Shown one piece after another: positions 57,083-64,000 of a stretch of DNA of 64,000 nucleotides. Under the pieces are notes generated by a model. It did not search any database and was not told the DNA's origin. It saw only the letters and a program-made list of their open reading frames with translations. Position 1 is the first letter of the stretch. Each line of letters begins with the position of its first letter. The stretch comes from Plasticicumulans acidivorans (GTDB taxonomy: Bacteria; Pseudomonadota; Gammaproteobacteria; Competibacterales; Competibacteraceae), in contig NZ_QGTJ01000002.1 of NCBI RefSeq assembly GCF_003182095.1, forward strand, positions 1 through 64,000, in the 5' to 3' direction. The translations under genes were made by a program, and so were the position numbers.

Positions 57083-58915
57083 TCATTTGGCAGCTCCCGA
57101 TGCGTCCGCCTTCAATACCAGCAGCACGCCATCCGAGTCTCTGGCGAGGATGTCGAAATATTGCTCATAGGCCTGCTCGTCGAAGCGCGGAAAACGCTTG
57201 GTCGCGATGACCAGCAAGCGCGCATGAAACCCGCTCATCAGCGCTTTCATTTTATCCGGCTCGATCACTCCGCACGTACCTGTGGAACAGTCCAGCATGT
57301 TTCTATAACGCCCTGGACCAAACCAGTCACCTATTGAAACACCATCAAAGAAATAGATGGCGTTTTCAAAGCCGACCTGGAGCATGCGGGCACCCAATTG
57401 CGGGGCTACCTCATTGGCTTTAGAAAACAGCGTATAGCCCGCCCGCCCGCTCAATGCCGCATCCCAGCGGACCATGGCCGACCTGGCATGTCGCAACTGT
57501 CCCCATACCGATGCGACGACAGCCAACAGCACAATAATCTGCGCGACAACAGAAATGCGAATCCGCCATCGCAGCCGCTTCGCAAACAGGCCGTGTACCC
57601 ACGGCAGTCGACAGATGCGATCCACAAAAAACCATGATAAAAAAGTCGCGACTGCATAAATCGGCGCCAGATAACGATCGACCTGAGTCACAAAAAACCA
57701 GAATAAAAGATAGCTGACAAAAATAAACTGAAAGCAGCGAATCGGACTTGGCAGGCGTCGCAGAAACAGGCTCGGCAGGGCCAGAATCCATAACCCGGCG
57801 CCAGCGGCTTTTAAAGCGGCAAATATATTCAGGGTGGCGGGAGAAACACCGAATGATGCCTGCTCCTGCTTTTGCACCAGCAGATCGCCCTGATCCCAGA
57901 GGAATGTCCCGAAAACATTCCCGCCTGCCGGATGCACCGGATCTCCGGAGACGACATAGCTGCGGATGTACCAGCCGGCCCCCGTCAACAGCAGTGCGGC
58001 CGTAAAAACGCTGACCGGCTTCCAGCCCCGGCAGCGGATCGGCACATACAGGAGGGCCAGCAGCGCGAACACCATGCCGAAATACTTGCTGCCCGCGGCG
58101 GCCCCTGCCAGCACGCCCGCGACCGCCAGCCACACCGTATGCGACCGGGCCGGCATCGACGCAGACCAGATCGCCAGTGCCAGCGCACTGCCCCAGCAGA
58201 ACAGAGCCAGGCCGTTATCGATGTAGGCATAACCCAGGGTGTCACCGATCGGCCGCAGCACGAATAAACTCAGCGCCGCCAGCACCCCGGCGTTAACCGA
58301 GCCGGTCTGCCACCTCGATACCCCCAATAAGCCCAGCGCCATGACAAACAGCGGCAAAGTGGCAAACACCTGCGCCACAAGTTCACCGCCCAGCATCAGC
58401 CCGAGGGTAATCAGCAAATTGACGTTCTGCGGAAACAGCGGAAAACGAATGTACTCATGTACGACGATCGCCTGGTGCTGCAAATAAGCCCGTGCGAGCG
58501 GCAAATGATACATCGTGTCGTCCCAGTATCCTGGCGCGTGCATGGCGGCCAGTATCGTCATTACCAGCAGCGCCGATACCACGATGGTTTCAAGACCGGT
58601 CAAGCCCGGGGACTCAAATGAAAATCGATTTTTTCGTGACCACAGCGACCAGACGGCTACAGCGAGGAGAAACGTCGCCCCGCCCAGGACCCACTGCAGA
58701 TTGAGATTTCCGTATGCGCCCAGAATAACGAGCAGCAGAATGTTCAGCAGCATTCCATGGCTGATGGCGAAAAACCATTCGAAATATCGGTTTCTTGACG
58801 GCTCGCCCGCCTGCGCCCACAGGCTCAGACGCTCTGCGAGCGCAAAGCCGCAAACGGCACAATGCAGCAGGAACAGCACGCTCAAGCCACCGAGTCTGAT
58901 GAACTCAATCAGCAT
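57083..58915 (-). CDS. Polytopic GT-C-like membrane protein
   Basis: 610 residues with a dozen or so membrane helices and a soluble C-terminal tail of about 110 residues. YWDDTMYHLPLARAYLQ just after an early helix resembles the acidic first periplasmic loop of polyprenyl-phosphate-sugar glycosyltransferases (ArnT/PMT type). Codon use is less GC-rich than neighbouring genes. It lies downstream in the genome but upstream in transcription of the GT2 gene, suggesting a glycan-modifying pair. The acceptor is unknown. Confidence 0.75.
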   Translation of the reverse strand: MLIEFIRLGGLSVLFLLHCAVCGFALAERLSLWAQAGEPSRNRYFEWFFAISHGMLLNILLLVILGAYGNLNLQWVLGGATFLLAVAVWSLWSRKNRFSFESPGLTGLETIVVSALLVMTILAAMHAPGYWDDTMYHLPLARAYLQHQAIVVHEYIRFPLFPQNVNLLITLGLMLGGELVAQVFATLPLFVMALGLLGVSRWQTGSVNAGVLAALSLFVLRPIGDTLGYAYIDNGLALFCWGSALALAIWSASMPARSHTVWLAVAGVLAGAAAGSKYFGMVFALLALLYVPIRCRGWKPVSVFTAALLLTGAGWYIRSYVVSGDPVHPAGGNVFGTFLWDQGDLLVQKQEQASFGVSPATLNIFAALKAAGAGLWILALPSLFLRRLPSPIRCFQFIFVSYLLFWFFVTQVDRYLAPIYAVATFLSWFFVDRICRLPWVHGLFAKRLRWRIRISVVAQIIVLLAVVASVWGQLRHARSAMVRWDAALSGRAGYTLFSKANEVAPQLGARMLQVGFENAIYFFDGVSIGDWFGPGRYRNMLDCSTGTCGVIEPDKMKALMSGFHARLLVIATKRFPRFDEQAYEQYFDILARDSDGVLLVLKADASGAAK

Positions 58916-59569
58916 GTGACCGCTTCCCGTTTATCAGTTGCCATAACCTCACCATGCACAAAACACCTATCAGAAATTCGCCACAAAATCATAAAACACA
59001 AAAACAGCAGAAGCTTTCGAGTGCAGATCGAATACGAACCCGCATCGGTTTTTCAGTGAATGCAATGACGGTTTTTAAACCCGAAACAGCGCACACCACG
59101 GCAGGAATAAACATTTCATACGCCACAGCAATGACATGCGGTAAGTTTACAGGCTTGAAGAAGCCTTCAATACCGTCGAGCGTATTCCGTAAGTCTCCGC
59201 ATCAAGGTCGCGCGCGCAGCGGCCAGGCGGTGGGGCTGTGATTTTTGCGACGGGCGGTAAAGCACTCGCGCTTCACCCTCGGTAACGGGATCTGGCGGCG
59301 GCAGCGACGTGGCGAGTTCATTCGACGCCGGCATACGGGCACAGCGCCGGTGGAGTGGAAATTTCAGCCGCCTGCGTCACCCGCCCAGATGGCCACCGTC
59401 CTCCCTTCCGCTGAGGCAGCAATCATTTCGCTCATAAGGAATCTGCGCGTTTTTCCAACCATCGAGCCGGCCTCGATACGGGTTAAGCCCGATGCACTCA
59501 TGGCAGAATCTGGGGCTCCATCACGTTACGTGACCTTGTGTGCATCATTGACCGGCGGAGACGGCGAGC
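58916..59569. other. 650-base low-GC gap without a supported gene
   Basis: The first 330 bases are A-rich and clearly below the window's average GC; the rest returns to normal composition. Open frames here lack ribosome binding sites and natural amino-acid patterns. It contains a candidate operator at 59521. Confidence 0.5.
59521..59533. promoter_or_regulatory. Palindrome upstream of mak
   Basis: TCACGT-T-ACGTGA, a perfect six-base inverted repeat with a single central base, 36 bases before the fructokinase start. It is placed like an operator of a sugar regulator, but none is identified. Confidence 0.4.
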
Positions 59570-60484
59570 ATGTTCGATACCAGTGGTTATCGCATCGGCG
59601 TTGACCTCGGCGGCACCAAGATCGAGCTGCTGATGCTCGATCCGCTGGGGCGCGAGCAGTGGCGGCGGCGAGTTGCCACGCCGCAGGGCGATTACGGCGC
59701 GACGCTGGCGGCGATCCGCCGGCTGGTCGACGATGCGGAGTCGGCGCTCGGCCTGCGCGCCAGTGTCGGCGTCGGCACTCCCGGCGCGCCGTCGCCGCTC
59801 AACGGCCGCATGCGCAACTGCAACTCCACCTGGCTCAACGGCGAGCGCCTGCAGGACGACCTCGAAGCAGTGCTCGCCCGTCCGGTGCACATCGCCAACG
59901 ACGCCAACTGCTTCGCGCTGTCCGAGGCCATCGACGGTGCCGCCGCCGGCGCACGCTGCGTGTTCGGCGTGATCCTCGGTACCGGCGTCGGCGGCGGCAT
60001 CGTCGTCCACGGCCAGCCGCTGAGCGGCTGCAATGCCATCGCCGGCGAATGGGGACACAACCCGCTGCCCTGGCCGCAGGACGAAGAACGCCCCGGCCCG
60101 GCCTGCTACTGCGGCCGCCACGGCTGTATCGAGACCTGGCTGTCCGGCCCCGGCTTTGCCGCCGATCACGTCCGTCACGGCGGTCTTGAGCGCGAGGCGC
60201 ACGCCATCGCCCGCCGCGCCGCGCAGGGCTCCGTCGACTGCCTCGTCAGCCTCGAACGCTATTGCGAACGCCTGGCCCGGGCGCTCGCCCACGTCATCAA
60301 TCTGCTCGACCCGGAGGTCATCGTTCTCGGTGGCGGCCTGTCCAACATCGAGGCGCTGTACACCGAGGTACCGCGCTACTGGAAACGCTGGGTGTTCTCC
60401 GACATCGTGCGCACCCGTCTGCTGCCGCCCAAGCATGGTGACTCCAGCGGCGTGCGCGGCGCCGCCTGGCTGTGGGCGCCCTAG
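59570..60484 (+). CDS. mak: Fructokinase, ROK family
   Basis: Phosphorylates fructose (and mannose weakly) with ATP. It has 304 residues. GVDLGGTKIELLMLD is the ATP phosphate loop; GVGTPGAPSP, NSTWLNGERL and NDANCFALSEA form the sugar site, the zinc-binding segment is GHNPLPW to CYCGRHGCIETW, and the end KHGDSSGVRGAAWLW matches E. coli Mak almost exactly. The stop overlaps the convergent exporter gene's stop in CTAG. Confidence 0.93.
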   Translation: MFDTSGYRIGVDLGGTKIELLMLDPLGREQWRRRVATPQGDYGATLAAIRRLVDDAESALGLRASVGVGTPGAPSPLNGRMRNCNSTWLNGERLQDDLEAVLARPVHIANDANCFALSEAIDGAAAGARCVFGVILGTGVGGGIVVHGQPLSGCNAIAGEWGHNPLPWPQDEERPGPACYCGRHGCIETWLSGPGFAADHVRHGGLEREAHAIARRAAQGSVDCLVSLERYCERLARALAHVINLLDPEVIVLGGGLSNIEALYTEVPRYWKRWVFSDIVRTRLLPPKHGDSSGVRGAAWLWAP

Positions 60485-61233
60485 GCCACGGCCTGCCACA
60501 ACAGGCGCAGCGCCAGCGCCGTCACCAGCATTTTGAAGCCGGCACGAAACGCCGCTTCCGGCAGCCGGTGCAGCAGGCGCAGTCCCAGCCAGTTGCCGAA
60601 CAGGCCGGCCAGCAGGATCACGCCGAGCAGCGGCAGCCAGTCGGTGAAGGAAAAACCGAGGCCGATGAAAGTCAGCGCCTTCAGCCCGTGCTGCGCCGAC
60701 ATGCAGGCGGCGAAGGTGGCGACGGTACGCAAACGCTCGGCGTGCAGGCGGTGGACGAAGGCTGCGACCAGCGGCCCGGTGGCGCCGACGAACATCGACA
60801 CCGCGGTGGTCAGCGCGCCGACCAGCACCAGGCCACGCGGTGACACCAGCGCCCCCGGCAGGCGCGGCCCCCACACCAGGTAGAGCACGAAGCCGGCGAT
60901 CAGCAGTTGCAGCAGGCGCGGCGGCAGGGCGACCACCAGCGGCGCGATCAGCAGCGCGCCGCCGACGGCGCCGAGGCCAAAGGCCCGGAGCGCCGGCCGG
61001 TCGAGATGCCGGCGTGTCATCCAGGCGCGGTCGAGGTTGTTGCCAAGCTGCGCCAGCCCGTGCACCGGCACGATCGCCAGCGGCGGCACGCTGCCGGCCA
61101 TCACCGCGATCAGCAGCGTGCCGCCGCCGATGCCGAGCGCCGAGGTCAGTGCCGAGGCGATGACGTTGGTGCACACGATCAGCAGCGCGTCCGCCATGCC
61201 GAGGCCGGCAGGCAGCCCGTCGGCGAGGCTCAC
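60481..61233 (-). CDS. TauE/SafE family membrane exporter
   Basis: 250 residues, about seven to eight helices. NVIASALTSALGIGGGTLLIAVM and the second-half repeat FVGATGPLVAAFV are the paired signatures of the TauE/SafE (DUF81) family, which exports sulfoacetate or other anions. The substrate is unknown. Its start overlaps the stop of the ABC transporter gene by four bases, so both are co-translated. Confidence 0.9.
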   Translation of the reverse strand: MSLADGLPAGLGMADALLIVCTNVIASALTSALGIGGGTLLIAVMAGSVPPLAIVPVHGLAQLGNNLDRAWMTRRHLDRPALRAFGLGAVGGALLIAPLVVALPPRLLQLLIAGFVLYLVWGPRLPGALVSPRGLVLVGALTTAVSMFVGATGPLVAAFVHRLHAERLRTVATFAACMSAQHGLKALTFIGLGFSFTDWLPLLGVILLAGLFGNWLGLRLLHRLPEAAFRAGFKMLVTALALRLLWQAVA

Positions 61234-63038
61234 GCCAGCGCCTCGCCGGCCGCGTCGGCGCGCTCGCGCTGCTGCAGCGCCCAGAGCTCGGCGTACTGGC
61301 CGCCGCGCGCCAGCAGCTCGGCGTGCGTGCCGCGCTCACTGATATGCCCGCCCTCCATCACCAGGATCTCGTCGGCGTCGACGATGGTCGACAGGCGATG
61401 GGCGATGACCAGCGTGGTGTGGCCGCGCGCGGCACTGTGCAAGGCGTGGAGGATGGCCTGCTCGGCGCGCGAGTCGAGGCTCGATGTCGCCTCGTCGAAC
61501 ACCAGGATGCGCGGGCGCTTGAGGATCGCGCGGGCGATCGCCACGCGCTGCTTCTCACCACCGGAGAGCTTGAGGCCGCGCTCGCCGACCAGCGTGGCGT
61601 AGCCCTGCGGCAGACTGGCGATGAACGCATGCAGCTGCGCCAGACGCGCCGCCTCGGCGATCTCGGCATCGCTGGCATCCGGGCGGGCGTAGCGCAGGTT
61701 GTAGGCGAGCGATTCGTTGAACAGCACCGTGTCCTGCGGAACGATGCCGATCGCCGCGCGCAGGCTGTCCTGGGTGACGCCGGCGATGTCCTGGCCGTCG
61801 ATGAGGATGCGCCCGCCCTGCACGTCGTAGAAGCGGAACAGCAGCCGCGCCAGCGTCGACTTGCCGGCACCGCTGGCGCCGACCACGGCAACGGTGTGCC
61901 CCGGCGCGATGCTGAAACTGACACCGTGCAGGATCGGCCGCTGCGGCTGGTAGGCAAAACGCACGTCCTCGAAACGCACTTCGCCGGCGCCGACCTGCAG
62001 CGCCGGGGCATCCGGCGCATCGACGACCTCCGGGCGCTCTTCGAGCAGCGCCACCAGGCTGTCCATGTCGGCCAGCGTGTAGCGGATCATGCGATAGACC
62101 ACGCCGAGGAAGTTCAGCGGAATGAACAACTGCAGCAGGAAGGCGTTGACCAGCACCAGATCACCGATGCTCATACGCCCATCGACCACCTGCTGCGCGG
62201 CGACGAACATCATCAGCGTGACGCCGAGCGCGATGATCATGCCCTGGCCGAAATTGAGCAGCGCCAGCGTGTTCTGCGAACCGACCGACGCCTGCTCCCA
62301 GCGCGCCAGCGTCGCGTCACAGCGCGCCAGCTCCAGGCGCTCGTTGCCGAAGTATTTGACCGTCTCGTAATTGATCAGGCCGTCGACGGCCTCGTTCTGC
62401 GCCTGCGATTCGAGGCGGTTCATGTCGTGGCGGAATTCGATGCGCCAGTTGGTCATCGCCAGCGTGAAGGCGACGTAGACGCCGATCGCGCCGAGCACGA
62501 TCAGCACGAACACTACGTCGTAATGCAGCAGCAGCACGCCGCAGATCAGCGCCAGCTCGATCGCCGCCGGCAGCACGCTGAACACCAGGTAGTTGAGCAG
62601 TGTCGACAGCGACTGCGAGCCGCGCTGCAGATCGCGGGTCAGCGCGCCGGTGCGCCGCTCCAGATGAAAGCGCAGGCTCAGCCGGTGCAGATGCTCGACG
62701 GTGCGGATGGTGATGCGGCGCACGGCGCGGAAACGCACCGCGGCAAACAGCGTGTCGCGCAGCTCATTGAACACGGTGGCGGCGATCTTCACGCCGCCAT
62801 AGGCGGCGAGCAGCGCCACCGGCAGCGTCAGCGGACCGTGCGCACCGAGGGCATCAACCAAGTCCTTGAGCAGCAGCGGCACGCCGACACCGGCGAGCTT
62901 GGCCAGCAGCAGGCAAATCAGCGCCGCCAGCACACGGCCGCGGTATTCCCACAGATACGGCGCCAGCGCCCGCAGGTTGTGCAGGTGGGAATGGCGCTGG
63001 CTCGGCAGTTCGGTGTAGCGCTGGCCGGGTGGCATCAT
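61230..63038 (-). CDS. Atm1-type ABC half-transporter
   Basis: 602 residues: six helices, then an ATPase with Walker A GASGAGKSTLARLL, signature LSGGEKQRVAIARAI and Walker B ILVFDEATSSLD. LRDTLFAAVRFRAVRRI, NYETVKYFGNE and LGVVYRMIRYTLADMD are typical of the Atm1/HMT1 branch that exports glutathione conjugates of metals or sulfur species. Coupled to the TauE-like gene, which might handle a related sulfur compound; this link is inferred. Confidence 0.92.
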   Translation of the reverse strand: MMPPGQRYTELPSQRHSHLHNLRALAPYLWEYRGRVLAALICLLLAKLAGVGVPLLLKDLVDALGAHGPLTLPVALLAAYGGVKIAATVFNELRDTLFAAVRFRAVRRITIRTVEHLHRLSLRFHLERRTGALTRDLQRGSQSLSTLLNYLVFSVLPAAIELALICGVLLLHYDVVFVLIVLGAIGVYVAFTLAMTNWRIEFRHDMNRLESQAQNEAVDGLINYETVKYFGNERLELARCDATLARWEQASVGSQNTLALLNFGQGMIIALGVTLMMFVAAQQVVDGRMSIGDLVLVNAFLLQLFIPLNFLGVVYRMIRYTLADMDSLVALLEERPEVVDAPDAPALQVGAGEVRFEDVRFAYQPQRPILHGVSFSIAPGHTVAVVGASGAGKSTLARLLFRFYDVQGGRILIDGQDIAGVTQDSLRAAIGIVPQDTVLFNESLAYNLRYARPDASDAEIAEAARLAQLHAFIASLPQGYATLVGERGLKLSGGEKQRVAIARAILKRPRILVFDEATSSLDSRAEQAILHALHSAARGHTTLVIAHRLSTIVDADEILVMEGGHISERGTHAELLARGGQYAELWALQQRERADAAGEALA

Positions 63039-63099
63039 GATGCGCTCCCGCCGTTGCCCACCGCTCGCCGCCGTGGCGGCCCTGCGGCCGCAACGGCTC

Positions 63100-63309
63100 T
63101 CAGGCGATGATGTTGGGGATCAGCTGATCCTCGATCTTGGTGATCGTTTCTTTGAGACCCAGCTTGCGCTTCTTCATCCGCGTGATCTGCATCTGATCGA
63201 TGTACGGCCCTTCGTGGAGCCGTTCGATGACGTCATCGAGATCGCGATGCTCCTGGCGCAGGGACGCGAGCTTGAATTCGAGCGATTGGCGTTCTTCTTC
63301 AGTAAGCAT
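63100..63309 (-). CDS. DUF465 (YdcH-type) small protein
   Basis: 69 residues, one helical hairpin: EERQSLEFKLASLRQEHRDL and MQITRMKKRKLGLKETITKIED. This matches the YdcH/DUF465 family of coiled-coil proteins of unknown function. Start ATG 63309 begins the family homology. Confidence 0.9.
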   Translation of the reverse strand: MLTEEERQSLEFKLASLRQEHRDLDDVIERLHEGPYIDQMQITRMKKRKLGLKETITKIEDQLIPNIIA

Positions 63310-63527
63310 GATGCGGCCCCCCTTCCTCCCGCGAGCGCGCAGGCAGCATAGCCGAAGCCCCCAGCAATAGGGCGGCAATCCGCATCGCAAAAAAAGCCGC
63401 TGCCGTGCGCATCCAACACGCGCTTTCATCCGAATACGCAGCATGGCACGGCCGCCACGACATCCCTCGCAGCCGCCGCCTGCCCGCGTACCGCTTCCGG
63501 CACGGGCCTTTCACAGGAGATCAGACC

Positions 63528-63809
63528 ATGAACAAAAAGACTATCGCCAGCGCCCTGCTCGGACTCAGCCTCGGCTTCGGTTTCGCCGCGATGGCACAGG
63601 CCGGTGAAGGTCGGCCCGAAGCCGGCATCGGCCGCCCGCTCGACATCTACCTGAGCCGCGATCAGGCGCCGATGCCCCACGAGGCGCAGGTCCAGGCGCA
63701 GGCGACGACGCCGGAGCACATGCCGATGCGCAGCGAAGGTCCGTACTGCACGCTGTATCCCTCGCTGATGCCGAACAGTGCCGAAGCCGGCCATGCCGGT
63801 CTGTGCTGA
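63528..63809 (+). CDS. Small exported hypothetical protein
   Basis: 93 residues. The signal peptide ALLGLSLGFGFAAMAQA ends about residue 25; the mature part is short, rich in Pro, Met and Glu, and has two cysteines (YCTLYP and the last residue). AGGAGA precedes the ATG by seven bases. Not recognised. Confidence 0.75.
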   Translation: MNKKTIASALLGLSLGFGFAAMAQAGEGRPEAGIGRPLDIYLSRDQAPMPHEAQVQAQATTPEHMPMRSEGPYCTLYPSLMPNSAEAGHAGLC

Positions 63810-63857
63810 TCCAGCCTGACGCGTGCGTATGCACACACTGCCGTCTGCAAGGCATCC

Positions 63858-63895
63858 GAGTCCGCGCACCATCCGCCCCGCGGACTCCCTTTTCC
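63858..63895 (+). terminator. Rho-independent terminator of the small exported protein
   Basis: Nine-base arms GAGTCCGCG / CGCGGACTC followed by CCTTTTCC. Confidence 0.8.
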
Positions 63896-63909
63896 TTCTG
63901 CAGTCAAAA

Positions 63910-63944
63910 GCATACGGGCGTCGCTGCATGCGGCGCCCGTATGC
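63910..63944 (-). terminator. Terminator of a minus-strand gene beyond the right edge
   Basis: Eleven-base perfect arms GCATACGGGCG / CGCCCGTATGC; on the minus strand TTTTGACTG follows. It lies 13 bases past the partial frame at the edge. Confidence 0.75.
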
Positions 63945-63956
63945 CACATGCAAGGT

Positions 63957-64000
63957 TCAGGCAGCCTTTTCGCCCGCGGGCGAACGCCGGCGCAAGCTCG
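63957..64000 (-). CDS. Partial CDS, C-terminal end only
   Basis: Reading minus from the edge gives SLRRRSPAGEKAA and TGA. Position just before a good terminator supports a real gene end, but 14 codons do not allow identification. Confidence 0.4.
   Translation of the reverse strand, partial: SLRRRSPAGEKAA

Overview
The window is chromosomal DNA of a high-GC gammaproteobacterium. Epd, RlmM, Dtd, a Braun-type Lpp, the Kdo transferase/MsbA lipid A genes, a TIGR02647-type protein and a CsrB-like sRNA with a GacA-type box all point to Gammaproteobacteria. A Nevskiales/Xanthomonadales-like or Chromatiales-like lineage is my guess, not something the sequence proves. Genes are dense and on both strands. 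I see no rRNA, tRNA, CRISPR array, intact insertion sequence or prophage.

Layout. 1-6309 (minus): carbon metabolism, with tkt, epd and pgk tightly coupled and then an NTF2-like lipoprotein and fba. 6510-14891: a thioredoxin-like protein, then the methyl cycle (metK, ahcY behind a SAH riboswitch, metF) interrupted by a single-chain pyruvate carboxylase on the minus strand. 14983-21197: two lipoproteins, bioA, a decayed lectin-type PEP-CTERM gene, a DedA protein and rlmM. 21211-28565: a GAF-PAS-GGDEF-EAL protein, ansA-phr, a D-2-hydroxyacid dehydrogenase and hemH.

28578-29064 holds the most interesting non-coding element. Read on the minus strand it is a roughly 420-nt RNA with about two dozen GGA motifs, many in small hairpin loops. 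It ends in a strong terminator and is preceded by an 18-bp box close to the GacA/UvrY consensus. This is the organisation of CsrB/RsmZ-type RNAs that sequester CsrA/RsmA.

29096-40419: proline iminopeptidase, dtd, a SanA-like protein, the three-gene proton-translocating transhydrogenase, small stress and nuclease genes, Lpp next to an L,D-transpeptidase that could attach it to peptidoglycan, and waaA with an oxidoreductase. 40608-48736: msbA, a membrane diguanylate cyclase, a LysR regulator, an HNH protein, an RlpA-like protein, msrA, a DUF4202 protein and a GhrA-like reductase.

48927-55723 joins a KimA-like potassium/APC permease, a pentameric ligand-gated ion channel homologue with an extra two-lobed N-terminal region, and a CHASE-PAS-GAF-GGDEF protein. 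55798-64000 carries two membrane-associated glycosyltransferase-type proteins, a lower-GC gap, fructokinase (mak), a TauE-type exporter, an Atm1-type ABC transporter and small proteins.
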